DNA of 64,000 bases from positions 57,303 to 121,302 of the IMG/VR virus record IMGVR_UViG_3300041964_000099. The stretch is one strand, 5' to 3'. The position numbers and the translations under genes were made by a program. Of the stretch, positions 27,101-34,855 are shown piece after piece. Position 1 is the stretch's first letter; each line of letters opens with the position of its first letter. This DNA is from a virus. The notes beneath the pieces are model-generated. The model worked only from the letters and a program-made list of their open reading frames with translations. It was not told where the DNA came from and did no database searches.

Positions 27101-28794
27101 AGCTCTAGCGAGCCTTCCCGCAGCTTGGCAATCGAAGCATTAATCGGCCCTTCAAGTGCCTGAATTGCCTGAGTCGGATCAGCGATCGCCGATCCATCCA
27201 TTCCCATGACTGAGTTTGTCGCAACCAAACTGCTCTGTGTGGCAAGCAGTTGCTCGCGCAATCGCACGTTTTGACCAATCAGCATGTCAAACGGGCCACC
27301 GACCACAAACTGCTGAAGCGCTTGAACGCCAGAGCTGAAGAAAGCCATCTGCTGAGTGACTTCAAAAACCTTATCGGTAACGCCACCCACAGCGCCCTGA
27401 ATTGACTGGAAAACAGATAGCGGTTCGTTAAAGCCAGCAATTCCACCAAAAACTTGGCTGACCGCACCGACTGGGTTTGCAAGCTGACTCGGAATCTGCT
27501 CGACAAAATCAACGGTATTGCGAATCGTTTCGTCAATTTTATTCGCTGCTGCACCAACGCCCTGTAACGATTTCTGTAAAAATCCCTGTCCAAACGCTGT
27601 GCCTAGTCGCGCCCCAAGTCGGCTCCCAATATCTCCTAATAAACCGTCTGTACCTTCATCCAGCTTGCCAAGTGACTGTAAAAGCTGTTCACGAATTGGC
27701 TTCAATGCGCCACTCTCGCCAGAAAATGCTTTTTTAATCAATGCCTGCAACGAAGCCTGAACGGGTTCTTCAAGCTGTACTAACTGGCCGCCTAAAAGCT
27801 CTTGCACCCCTGGCAGTGCGCCTTCTAGCACTTCCTTAAACGGTGACGGCACATTGCTTAAGTCAACTTGTTCAAATGCCGTTGTTAAGGCGTCATCTAC
27901 GATCGTTGAGAACTGAAAGCCTTCTGCTACATATTCGGCAATCATGCCTCCAGCTTTTTCAAAATCGCCCTGACTGCCGAGCGTAATTGCGTCAGCATTT
28001 TCATATGCTGTTCGCAAACCATCCTCAATCTTTCCAGCAATAACAGTTTCTAGTGCATCGAAAACGTTGCCTTCTAGAAGCTGCTTTATTTCTGGCGGCA
28101 ATGCTGCACCTTTCACCAAACCGCCCAGCGCTCCGCCTGTGATTTGATTCACTCCAGCCGGAAGCTGTGCCTCAATCAGGCGATCGACACCGAAATTTAA
28201 TAGCGGGGAAAGTGCCTCACCAAACAAGTCTTTACCAGCCAGTCTTTTCCCAAAAACTTCCGGCAGTTGGTCAGCAAATGAATTTGTCCAGTCCTCACCA
28301 ATTCTTTTGACATCTTTGAGCAGCGTTTGAGCAATCGATCGTGAAAAGCTCTGAGTTTTTTGCTGAATTTGGGTTTGTGTGCCCATCAGCTCATTCAAAA
28401 GCTGGCCCTGGCTTTCTGTGCCCAAAGCACCCCCTAGCGCTGGCTTGATAACGCTAGAAAGTCCGCCCATCAACTCACTTAAGCTGGCGATTTTTTCAAC
28501 GGCTTCATCTGCCTGCTGGCCCAGGCTTGTAATGAGCTGCTGCGATGCAGGCATGTTTAAGATGCGCTGAAGTAGCCCGATCGCCTGGTTCAGCTCTGCC
28601 AATCTGCCGATCGCGCTGCCGCCCAAAGCCGTGAAAACGGTACTTAGCCCGATCATCTGAGTTTGCAGCAGACCCACGGATGTGCCTAACGCTGCTACCT
28701 GAGTGCCGGTTGATTTAAAGATATCCGAGGCTCGATCGCTCGCCTGGATAACAATGTTGACGGCACTAGAGCGCTCAGTTGCAGAGATTGCCAT
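21172..28794 (-). CDS. Tape measure protein
   Basis: 2540 residues, by far the largest gene. The N-terminal part (GTSVGLLQTQMIGLSTVFTA and hydrophobic helices such as ALGSAVGG-like stretches) and a central block with several hydrophobic segments (VAVVLLLTAAIATVTEAI) are followed by about 1000 residues of Glu/Gln/Arg/Ala-rich coiled coil. That block contains repeated units of the form YxQASIDLTTARLDKELELV, each about 80 residues. Tape measure proteins set tail length and are ejected with DNA. The protein length would imply a tail of roughly 0.38 micrometre by the usual 0.15 nm per residue rule. It starts immediately after the hydrolase-like gene. Confidence 0.9.
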   Translation of the reverse strand: MAISATERSSAVNIVIQASDRASDIFKSTGTQVAALGTSVGLLQTQMIGLSTVFTALGGSAIGRLAELNQAIGLLQRILNMPASQQLITSLGQQADEAVEKIASLSELMGGLSSVIKPALGGALGTESQGQLLNELMGTQTQIQQKTQSFSRSIAQTLLKDVKRIGEDWTNSFADQLPEVFGKRLAGKDLFGEALSPLLNFGVDRLIEAQLPAGVNQITGGALGGLVKGAALPPEIKQLLEGNVFDALETVIAGKIEDGLRTAYENADAITLGSQGDFEKAGGMIAEYVAEGFQFSTIVDDALTTAFEQVDLSNVPSPFKEVLEGALPGVQELLGGQLVQLEEPVQASLQALIKKAFSGESGALKPIREQLLQSLGKLDEGTDGLLGDIGSRLGARLGTAFGQGFLQKSLQGVGAAANKIDETIRNTVDFVEQIPSQLANPVGAVSQVFGGIAGFNEPLSVFQSIQGAVGGVTDKVFEVTQQMAFFSSGVQALQQFVVGGPFDMLIGQNVRLREQLLATQSSLVATNSVMGMDGSAIADPTQAIQALEGPINASIAKLREGSLELVGVTSNQLIESFQIIAGQSAQIGINLDQAADLTLSAAAAMGTLGLDMGQARQEITSILSGTIDMNSVLAKSLGITNQQVATWKSQGTIFENLTKRLEAFRAGNALSAKSVSGITSNIQEVFDEIGRKAGEPLLDPIVKRLDDFYQYLNQNLDAVADTVGNLVGQIFVAAEQAIDALAMLYNSTAELLGQVPQYLVKSLASAITEFANAIKTVIPIVQPAINVMAQLATQAYALGGPFLKIALQAFVLHKAVTFLSGGFGTLFQALPGVGEVLFLLTGRSNGLINTFATLAKQIGFGGAGFLMLGKHLNAIPALAGLVASRMGPLGGVFAGMIPQLAGIGIQFAGLTRVLPGLDQVFFNLTKQVPGLIGRFADLVATSDVAGGAFRNLAPAIQQVSSTVSVYANNIDNATFINTKFTEAAKLAGAMARQQLMSFGLLSAGVFAAFYIFDNFILKNKGLLLTLQAVAEGLKKLGGMIYNFMTDPFVVATGVIFGLGVAIRAGLLPAMMDMIKTFSVKAAASVTSWAAQATKSLRDFSQGIRDTSSEVASFFGNKQAAMKNDSSNFAAQLKSQAADFKQAIADRKAQLADLNGQKSKVDPVRNSAQFREIAEQQKAVQQEIDSIFAARKNQGAELANRKRELMQIQQQATSAVTPMQRLRGTFEQVGGAVTRLSGESIMQLGQSLEKVGFDRVGKQATGAGASIQEFGGSILRADTAQKGLLKSSELAALNLKNLQSLSVVAGKGISSAFAGIGKALGAMALEFGPVLLLTAAIATVTEAIGLYTKLTEASKNAVSNYSDAVAETSQKLSTLESQLKSTANSAAALNDSVSTYIEKRLDDLEKNASWLSKLADFSQNLNVFNAMQGDKGPTFVEEEAQSRLADEGKAFDVTMRQADEYRSKLQANWSQTVAEEQELANLRNKQAEANAAGNTAESKRLGEQIKLREDIIKTRKEDVDAQIAYLEKQNPVNARQKQDLAAQLQLLKSIRSELEEIPNTQITPPELPRLGTTMEQLGGKAQAALEFIAKGVGTSEQATQKAEELFEVTEAQVKLGQISSEEAARRYQQLANNANVSAEIQIKAQEAVASAREQANQRDAEAIDREKSIIEQAAADETMGEAAKQRQLLEIEGKGLEQRLEQLRADKAERDRLRAEELQSALALIDAQIGEAQSKLNAGNLSATDSDLLTKQIESLRADRSQTEAASNAAQAEDTRRTANSEQEILTQQATNAAELRQQEREQRLKDFEEAQTQLEGRRAQALMDDETYNQATLDITQARLDEELAIIEEQRQKLDPNDKEGLEALATREAAIYQQRRESRDRFFQEQRSAIQQDADEQLQLMEAQQSEGKMSQEEYAQASIDLTTARLDKELELVRQQRSQLAATDLEGQEKLAAAEAEILQQRRKAQDQFFDQLRQAASEDAQEQQTILEGEKAQGEMSRGEYAERSLALTEAQLDREQAIVEQERARISATDVEGQERLAAAEADIAKRRVQAQQDFYDRQLKIAEDARQKLLDAVKETETLTNIAIQEGLNSGAIRSRQANEQRLAAATQTAKDELAIEEQKLAELEAMPAFSDPDAEEDRQRNIRSSRQRTHDLTLSLAEKEYQRQQQVREALQSRLEDQLLQQQNEDQFKIMALEQQQRQIDLISRSYEQQNRLLDARKTLLQANQGLIDAELSALSSTTNSEAQRRDIARLTATIQLQTLDRRQQMERSITELNQRQQQLARDREMSENRIAQIRNQSATAKALADLATTEANPEATAAQIQAARGQVVASMMEGQSLREQGGTLRQQDAAARQLEAFELAAQRSDQQAARLNAQVNLIGTLNPRDRNRANRDLQQDLLSELGLGSMATLRTTSNQAANQMLDRGFGRSQMPVMLPAGLIPQAPSMALPPMPTLMPASTPRLAGAMESPQVLEALNGVNSMLQSLGTMQFTQTIENNNTFTAGDVASGRLGQQVEQIYNAQSYALARKIRQARR

Positions 28795-31770
28795 TTAATT
28801 GCCCTCCGCAGGCGGATTGTCCTTGTTCTTCCGCTGCTGCTCCTGATGCTTTTTGTATGCCGCTCTAAATGCTGCACTGGCCTGCTGTGCTTGACGTGGA
28901 ACCAGCGATCGCCGCTTGTCTGCCTTCAGTACCTTGATGTACTTCTCCATCAGTTCATCCTGCTCAGCGATGCTCAGCGAAACAAAATGCTCTGCATGAT
29001 TGCGCGGGTCGCGATCGTCAGCAGGATTTGGCTTGGGATACTTGAGAGGGCGACCCTGAGCTGAGCGGCCTTTTGTGGTTTGAGAAACAACCTTGCGGTT
29101 CAGTTCGTTGGCCTGGAAGCTGCGCTGAAGCTGATCTACAACATCACCCGATTTGAGGTAAGACTCGATCGAATGCGAATCGACATCGCCGCCAGGGGTC
29201 GTTTTGCCCTCGCTGCGCTGGAATGGCAATCGCGAGAAAGGATCGCGATCGCCCATCACGTTCACCTCATTGATTTGCTTGGAATACAGCCCAAATCCCG
29301 GTGTACCCAAGGTTGCAAGCTGCACTCGCTTAGCAATTTGCGGGCCATTCGGCTTCATCTGCATCAAAATCTCAACCGCATCTCGCGCTACGATGCCACC
29401 CGTGTCATAGGCCACGATGTTGATCGGCAGATGGGATGCTTTTGAGCCGGTGGGTGTGCCTTGCCGATGAACGCGATCGCCATAGGCGTACAGTTGTGCG
29501 GCCAGCCGTGTCGAATCGTTATTCTTGCCGCCAGTCAGCGCACTCTTGAGCGTGCTGCCAAACCCTTTGCCGAGATGGTGGCCGAGATATTCTGGCGAAT
29601 TCACGTCTTTAGTTTCGGCAGGCCCAGCCCGATCAACCACCTCAAATGGAACTGCATAGTTGCTCGTGGTCATCCAGCCGCGATCGCCTTTTGCTTCACG
29701 ATTGCTGGCAGCTTGCAGCCCTTGAGCCAGTTCTGCACTAGAAACACCTGTACCGCCCACAGTGAACAGCAAATTAGAACGGGTCACGTTAGGCACTGTT
29801 GCGGCAATCGCATCAGATTGCCGTATTGCTTCACGAGCAGCGATCGGAAGGTTGCGGGTTCGCTCATTACTCAAAACTTTGTAGGTCGCTTTGGTCACTC
29901 CCATTGCCAATGCGCCGCCTACAAGCGATGCTGACAGCGGATCGTCTTGGGCTAGCTCGCGAATCTTGCTGGCCTGACCCCAAAGCTGGCTGGCACTTTT
30001 CAGCCCTGCTGTTTTCAGCGCCATTCCGATCGCCCGATTGCGAGTTGTCCGCTGCTTGGCCTGACGCTCTGAGCCGCTGAGACTGGAGGTGTAATAGCCG
30101 AAAGCCGTTCGCAGCCGCTCGCGCACGCCACCATCTTTCAAATAATCATCAACTTCATGCCCCGGCACAGTCGAAACCCAGCTTGCAAGGCGTTTTGGCA
30201 GTGCAGAGAAAGGATCTTGTGAAGAAGTCAGCGTTTGGTTGCGCATCGTGCGCCACAGCCGATCGTTTGCAAAGCCAAAGTTTGCTGACCCCATTCGCAC
30301 CAGGTTGATGCGGTCGAGCATGTCTTTGCCCTTCACCCCTTTGCCGTCTTGCGACTTCATCCGCGACAAAATCTCGATCGCTTCGTCAGTAACATTGCCT
30401 CCCGCGCCGTGAGCCAGCAAGTTCAAGTTGGCCTCTTTGTAGCGACGGCCATGAGCGTAGAGCGATGCCGCCAAATCAACCGCAGCATCGTTGCGCCCAC
30501 GCTGCAAATTCTGCAAGTAGCGACCCATTCCCTGCCTTGCGACATGGCCCAGGTAAGCCGGATTGTATGAGCCATTTGCCAAGCGAGGACTGGCCGCCGT
30601 TGGCTCGATATCAAACTCCTTCGACTGCACCGGAATGACGTGCTGAGTCTTGGCAAACCAGCGCTCTTGCGGGCTACCGTCCTGTGGCGTCATCAAATCA
30701 CGAATCCGCTCACTTCGCGATCCGGTGCTGGCAAAACCGCCTACGGTAAATAGCAAATCTGGCTTGTTCGTGCGCTCGATCGGGTGTGACTCAGCCCGCT
30801 GCATCGCCATCTGCGCCGACTCGTTTAGCCCTTCCTTATATTTGGTTCGCATCTCCTGATAGCTGCGGGTGGAAATGCCTGCCAGCAGTGCAACCGTTAA
30901 AATGCTTGCCGTCTGAGGGCTAGTTTTGGTGAGTCGGCCAATCTTCTCAATCTGGCCCCAAATCGAACCAGGGTTGAGACTGCTGCCGCTGGCTTTGCCG
31001 CCTTTAAGTACCTGTGTTGCCGTGGATAAAGCCTTTTGAGCCGATCGCCGCTGTTCCCTCTGCTTCTCCAGCGTTTTGCGCAGCCGCTCCTGACTTTCAG
31101 GATCTCTGTCCAGCGTGCGCAACGTTTCTCGCAACGATTCAGCCTTGAAGTGATTGGCTAGATAAACGCCGCGATCGCGAGCTTCTTGCTGAAGCTGCCG
31201 AATGGTCTGCGTACTGTAGCGATCAGAGTTTCCTGACTGGCTGGCCGTATGCAGTTGAGCCGTCAGCTTTTCAATTTCAGCGTGTTCCGTCGCCGAGGAC
31301 ACTTTAGAGAGATTTAACTGGCAGTTATCAGTCGGCTCAATGCAGCCCATCCCGCATGGCAGACCGTTCTTGCACTGATTCGGCTTGCGGCGATCGCGGC
31401 CCCGATCGAGTCGTAGCCGCTCATGCAGCACCGAAGCCAAATACTCAGGACTGGCATCTAGCCGCACATTCAGCGAATCCAGTAGCGGTGCAAACTCATC
31501 TATGTTGTCGGCAATCCAGCTATCGCGCCGCGCCTGTTCGACAAATTTGTATTGCAGCTTGTCAGTTTCAAGGTTGGCCGTGAAATCCAGCAGCTTCGTG
31601 CCATCGCGAAATATGCCCTCAATCAGCGATGGCTTTGGTACATCCAAATCTAAGATTGCCACCTTCCTGCCGTAGACTCGCTCTAACATCGAATCAAGTA
31701 GCCGAGCAAGCTGACCCTTCAAAGCAGCTAGCTTAGAGGCCGCAGGAATTTTCAAGGCAGAGACAGACAT
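28795..31770 (-). CDS. Virion-associated protein with two degenerate alpha/beta-hydrolase domains
   Basis: 992 residues from the ATG of MSVSALKIP; the longer frame starts at a TTG in the divergent region. After a helical N-terminus comes a four-Cys module CKNGLPCGMGCIEPTDNC (about residues 131-148). Two copies of a PGAP1/lipase-like alpha/beta-hydrolase domain follow, with nucleophile-elbow regions LAHGAGG (about 453) and AYDTGG (about 788). In both, the Ser expected in GxSxG is replaced (Gly and Asp), so catalysis is unlikely. Related domains in the gene at 42238-46650 keep the Ser. A structural or binding role in the virion is inferred from position ahead of the tape measure. Confidence 0.65.
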   Translation of the reverse strand: MSVSALKIPAASKLAALKGQLARLLDSMLERVYGRKVAILDLDVPKPSLIEGIFRDGTKLLDFTANLETDKLQYKFVEQARRDSWIADNIDEFAPLLDSLNVRLDASPEYLASVLHERLRLDRGRDRRKPNQCKNGLPCGMGCIEPTDNCQLNLSKVSSATEHAEIEKLTAQLHTASQSGNSDRYSTQTIRQLQQEARDRGVYLANHFKAESLRETLRTLDRDPESQERLRKTLEKQREQRRSAQKALSTATQVLKGGKASGSSLNPGSIWGQIEKIGRLTKTSPQTASILTVALLAGISTRSYQEMRTKYKEGLNESAQMAMQRAESHPIERTNKPDLLFTVGGFASTGSRSERIRDLMTPQDGSPQERWFAKTQHVIPVQSKEFDIEPTAASPRLANGSYNPAYLGHVARQGMGRYLQNLQRGRNDAAVDLAASLYAHGRRYKEANLNLLAHGAGGNVTDEAIEILSRMKSQDGKGVKGKDMLDRINLVRMGSANFGFANDRLWRTMRNQTLTSSQDPFSALPKRLASWVSTVPGHEVDDYLKDGGVRERLRTAFGYYTSSLSGSERQAKQRTTRNRAIGMALKTAGLKSASQLWGQASKIRELAQDDPLSASLVGGALAMGVTKATYKVLSNERTRNLPIAAREAIRQSDAIAATVPNVTRSNLLFTVGGTGVSSAELAQGLQAASNREAKGDRGWMTTSNYAVPFEVVDRAGPAETKDVNSPEYLGHHLGKGFGSTLKSALTGGKNNDSTRLAAQLYAYGDRVHRQGTPTGSKASHLPINIVAYDTGGIVARDAVEILMQMKPNGPQIAKRVQLATLGTPGFGLYSKQINEVNVMGDRDPFSRLPFQRSEGKTTPGGDVDSHSIESYLKSGDVVDQLQRSFQANELNRKVVSQTTKGRSAQGRPLKYPKPNPADDRDPRNHAEHFVSLSIAEQDELMEKYIKVLKADKRRSLVPRQAQQASAAFRAAYKKHQEQQRKNKDNPPAEGN

Positions 31771-31892
31771 AAAGATGAAGGGATCAAGTGCTGCGTTTAG
31801 CGTTCCCAATCCCGCTATGGCTCTCGCTGCGGTAAGTGTCAAGGCAGGCTGGGCACTCTGAAAACAACGTTTACCACTCTCTCCCTCCCCCA
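31771..31892. promoter_or_regulatory. Divergent intergenic region with TTAGCATTCCC-type motif
   Basis: About 120 bp separate a leftward and a rightward gene. It contains TTTAGCGTTCCCAAT at 31796-31810, similar to motifs in three other divergent regions of the window (48034, 49083, 53043). Promoters for both directions must lie here; no canonical -10/-35 is assigned. Confidence 0.5.
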
Positions 31893-32519
31893 ATGGCTGC
31901 TCCCACCTCTGTTACGCTCACGATTGCGGGTCGCTCTTACGCTGGCTTAGTCAGTGATATGGATGCTCTATTCATGACCGGCTTGTTGCTGCCAAACCTA
32001 TTTGAAATTCAGGAGCAAGAAGCTGGCCTGCAAGCAGCTTTTCAAAGCTTCAAATCCGAACATGCTGCACTGCTTGAATCTGCCACCACTGACGATGAGC
32101 GCGATTCCCTGGTTAAAGACCTGTTTGAAACTTGGGGTGAGCGGCTGCTAATTCGCCTCACTTCTAACCTGGCAATTCGGGCAAGCTTTGCTCAGCGGAC
32201 TGAAGAAATCTTTCCAGACATCGATCCGACCCTAGTTGCTTACAAGCACTGGGTTGATCGCGACGGCAATCATCACGATCGCTCGCGAATTCGGCTATCG
32301 CTTGAAGACGCGATGGAAATTGTCAAAACAGTAATTGAAGCTGAAACTTCACAACTCAAAGCTTCCACGACTCCGGCCCGTGCTACCGATCGCCCTAAGC
32401 CTGAAGGTTTTGGTAAACCAGTCACTAAAAAGTCTGGTCAATCCGCTCAGATTGCTGCACTTGAGCGCCAAATCGCCGACTTGAGAGCAGCCGATTCCGA
32501 AACACTTGCTACTGTCTAA
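31893..32519 (+). CDS. Hypothetical protein of a rightward island in the tail region
   Basis: 208 residues from the ATG after CCCCC; the longer frame upstream runs into the divergent region. N-terminus SVTLTIAGRSYAGLVSDMDALFMTGLLLPN may be a beta-sandwich-like domain; the rest is helical with a basic, Lys/Pro-rich linker (KPEGFGKPVTKKSG). Location next to the tape measure suggests a tail-assembly or regulatory role, but the strand is opposite to the tail operon. Unknown. Confidence 0.55.
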   Translation: MAAPTSVTLTIAGRSYAGLVSDMDALFMTGLLLPNLFEIQEQEAGLQAAFQSFKSEHAALLESATTDDERDSLVKDLFETWGERLLIRLTSNLAIRASFAQRTEEIFPDIDPTLVAYKHWVDRDGNHHDRSRIRLSLEDAMEIVKTVIEAETSQLKASTTPARATDRPKPEGFGKPVTKKSGQSAQIAALERQIADLRAADSETLATV

Positions 32520-32548
32520 TTCCACCTCTACCTGAACGTCCTGCCACC

Positions 32549-33043
32549 ATGTTTTTATCTCTTCGCGATCACGCCGAACTTGCCAGACTTCGGCTGAGAA
32601 AATTAAAGCACTTCTATCCAGAGCTGTCCTGTTTCACTGTGGCACTTTGCGGCGAAGAGTTTAGACTGGTGGCTCATACCTTTGAGCAAGTTGAATGGTT
32701 TGACAGCGTTCGCTCAGAATTTCTTAAGGATGCCTGGATTAAGGGCGGCATCAAAGTCATCAGTCTTTATTGCAGAACCGTGCTTGTAGATCTCATTTCA
32801 GTATTTTCACCCGTAGAATTGAAAGATAGTTCTTTGAGTGATGAAGCAATGACTACGGCAGAAGCAGCAACGATTCAAACTGACATCCAAACTGGTTTGG
32901 GAAATTCAGACGTTTCTCAGCCAGTCACGCTCGTGCCACTTGCAACGCTGGCAGAACGGGCAAACATCTCCATCGATCAGCTTCTCCCGATGGTGGGCAA
33001 CCAGATCTTTGCCGGCTGGCGACCAATCCTACATCACCAGTGA
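32549..33043 (+). CDS. Hypothetical protein, N-terminal part of a frame-split gene
   Basis: 164 residues as read. A helical N-terminal domain (RDHAELARLRLRKLKHFYPE) is followed by a Thr/Ser-rich linker and a small domain TLAERANISIDQLLPMVGNQ ending abruptly at IFAGWRPILHHQ. One frame over, the same domain continues as GDQSYITSDAAKTLAQSIAE. A single-base skip near 33017 would give one protein of about 330 residues, so this is most likely the first half of a larger product. Confidence 0.6.
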   Translation: MFLSLRDHAELARLRLRKLKHFYPELSCFTVALCGEEFRLVAHTFEQVEWFDSVRSEFLKDAWIKGGIKVISLYCRTVLVDLISVFSPVELKDSSLSDEAMTTAEAATIQTDIQTGLGNSDVSQPVTLVPLATLAERANISIDQLLPMVGNQIFAGWRPILHHQ

Positions 33044-33545
33044 TGCCGCTAAAACGCTGGCTCAATCGATCGCCGAGCAAGATGTTGCTCGGTATCAGGA
33101 AGAAAGAATTAGCTACCTGCTGGGTGCAATTGAACCTGCGTCAATGTCTCAGACTGCTGCTGCAACTGAAACTGGAAATGGCAATGGTGCTGTAGCAACA
33201 GAAAAAGCTTCGCGAAAAGCACGCGGCCCACAGGCGCGGCGCTTCAAAAGTGAAGCCTTTTCCGTTGCCAGAAAAGGTGACGGTGCTATCAAGCCAACCG
33301 AAACCTTGAACAATTTGCTGACGGCTCTGAACGTTACTGATGAAACCAGCCGCGTCAGCATTTTGCAAGATATTGCCGCTCAGAACGAACACGGCAAAAA
33401 GTACGTCAGGGATCTCCGAGCAGGCTTAACCGCTGCCGGTATTACTGAGGACGAAGAACTAAACACGCTCTCGCAGCGCATTATTAGAACGGCTGGGGTT
33501 CAGTACCGCAGATTGCTCAGCGATCAAGGCGAACCTGCCGAGTAA
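32940..33545 (+). CDS. C-terminal part of the frame-split gene
   Basis: The open frame begins at a TTG, but its first about 26 codons overlap the upstream gene and look like shadow sequence; real homology-like sequence starts at GDQSYITSDAAKTLAQSIAE (about 33018). It carries a basic region (EKASRKARGPQARRFKSEAF) and a helical C-terminal domain (PTETLNNLLTALNVTDETSR). Expression needs either a +1/-2 frameshift from the preceding gene or a start inside it; no ribosome-binding site is obvious. A perfect bidirectional terminator follows. Confidence 0.55.
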   Translation: MQRWQNGQTSPSISFSRWWATRSLPAGDQSYITSDAAKTLAQSIAEQDVARYQEERISYLLGAIEPASMSQTAAATETGNGNGAVATEKASRKARGPQARRFKSEAFSVARKGDGAIKPTETLNNLLTALNVTDETSRVSILQDIAAQNEHGKKYVRDLRAGLTAAGITEDEELNTLSQRIIRTAGVQYRRLLSDQGEPAE

Positions 33546-33560
33546 CAAGTAGCTTTCAAC

Positions 33561-33595
33561 AAAAAGCCGATCGCTTTAAGGGCGATCGGCTTTTT
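33561..33595. terminator. Bidirectional intrinsic terminator
   Basis: A perfect 14-bp stem (AAAAAGCCGATCGC / GCGATCGGCTTTTT) with a 7-nt loop gives a T-run on both strands. It lies between a rightward and a leftward gene that converge, so it ends both transcripts. Confidence 0.92.
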
Positions 33596-33649
33596 AATTG
33601 GGTGTGTGCGACCTATTGGCAGCGATGTTTTATTCTGCCTCAGTTGGCC

Positions 33650-34081
33650 TTAAAACACCAGTGTCAAATTGCTATTTGGCAAAGCCCGAACGGGTAGCCG
33701 GAACTCGATCGCCCAAATGTTGAGACGATCGATTTGCTCGCTGTTAAATCGGCTGCTCAAGCCCAATATCGTTTGATTCCAATAGTTCAGAAGCCGGACA
33801 GCATCGATACTGTCCGTCGATCTCTTACCAAACTCAACAGCAAGCCAGGTCAAAACAGGCGATCGACTTGACATCATTAGCATTGCGATGTCGCTGATTT
33901 CAAAGCGTGTAAAAAAACCGTTCCAGTCGGGCGGAGTGAACGCTACAGGATTTAGAAACGCTTGTACCTGTGGATCGTCTTCTGTGGCGACTTCCCAAAG
34001 CTCCGTCTCTGCGGTCGGAGGTGCTTCGGAAGCATAGCCTGTAATCTTGCCGCTCGCATCTCTGCGCACATATGGCTTCAT
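33650..34081 (-). CDS. Hypothetical protein of the fibre cluster
   Basis: 143 residues from the ATG that overlaps the upstream TGA (ATGA); a GTG two codons earlier is possible. The first line KPYVRRDASGKITGYASE, then ELWEVATEDDPQVQAFL, is the form of small tail-fibre assembly proteins and neck proteins found in cyanobacterial prophages, but the match is loose. Followed by the bidirectional terminator as last gene of its operon. Confidence 0.5.
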   Translation of the reverse strand: MKPYVRRDASGKITGYASEAPPTAETELWEVATEDDPQVQAFLNPVAFTPPDWNGFFTRFEISDIAMLMMSSRSPVLTWLAVEFGKRSTDSIDAVRLLNYWNQTILGLSSRFNSEQIDRLNIWAIEFRLPVRALPNSNLTLVF

Positions 34082-34845
34082 CCCCACTCCCCTCTACCGT
34101 GAATGTATCCCTGACAGTAGACAGCCGTTGTAGCGTTGGCTGATGAAACAAAGAAGCGTACCTGCCGATTGACATCGGTCAGAACTTCGATCGGTGTCCG
34201 CACCAGTTGGTTCGCATTGCTTCGACCTTTGGCAACGGCAGCGGCAGCTTCGGGAGATCCTGTGTACACATCGATCGCTGCCGTAGCGTGAACGTGATCC
34301 ATGATGAAAATTGCCCGCACCCGAATACTGTTAGGCACGGTGAGGGTGATTAAATTTGCGGTGTCAATGGATGCGTTGCTGGTGTTGTAGTTTAGATGTG
34401 AAGTGGAGAAGTTAAACTCGTTCCCATGCTGAATAAACGGCCAGAACTCCGAAGAACTGTTGGTAATCAGTGACCCGATAATTCTCGCGCTCCATCCGCT
34501 CGGAGCATTTGATCCGGCAGGGTTCGCATCAAACCCAAAATCAACCGCTCCGGTCGTCAGATTGCAAATGATAAAAGCGTGGTAGGTGCTTGAGGAGTTT
34601 CGCGTATTGTTTGCAAACAGGCCACCATTTCCATCGCCCGCAGCCCAAGCCAAATCGAGCCGCTTCATCATGGTCGAAGTGTTGACCGCAATAACTCTGC
34701 CAGTCGGAGTGATAACAACAGCTCGCCCTGCTGTGAAACTGATTCCGACTGTCGGAACGGCAGGGCTGCGGATCAGTCTCAATCCTTCCGGCGAGCCGAT
34801 CGGAATTGATAGTAAACTGCGGTTGATTGCATTCTGAACTGGCAT
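34078..34845 (-). CDS. Tail-fibre-like virion protein
   Basis: 255 residues. The sequence LDLAWAAGDGNGGLFANNTR, then HAFIICNLTTGAVDFGFDAN, then ARIIGSLITNSSSEF is a recurrent pattern in phage tail proteins with a beta-rich receptor-binding domain. Rich in Ser, Thr and Asn. Its start lies 10 bases after the previous gene. Function as an attachment protein is inferred. Confidence 0.6.
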   Translation of the reverse strand: MPVQNAINRSLLSIPIGSPEGLRLIRSPAVPTVGISFTAGRAVVITPTGRVIAVNTSTMMKRLDLAWAAGDGNGGLFANNTRNSSSTYHAFIICNLTTGAVDFGFDANPAGSNAPSGWSARIIGSLITNSSSEFWPFIQHGNEFNFSTSHLNYNTSNASIDTANLITLTVPNSIRVRAIFIMDHVHATAAIDVYTGSPEAAAAVAKGRSNANQLVRTPIEVLTDVNRQVRFFVSSANATTAVYCQGYIHGRGEWG

Positions 34846-34855
34846 TTTACGTCGA

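Noticed and set aside
33141-33392. Leftward frames antisense to the frame-split gene
   Set aside because: No start signals and poor composition.
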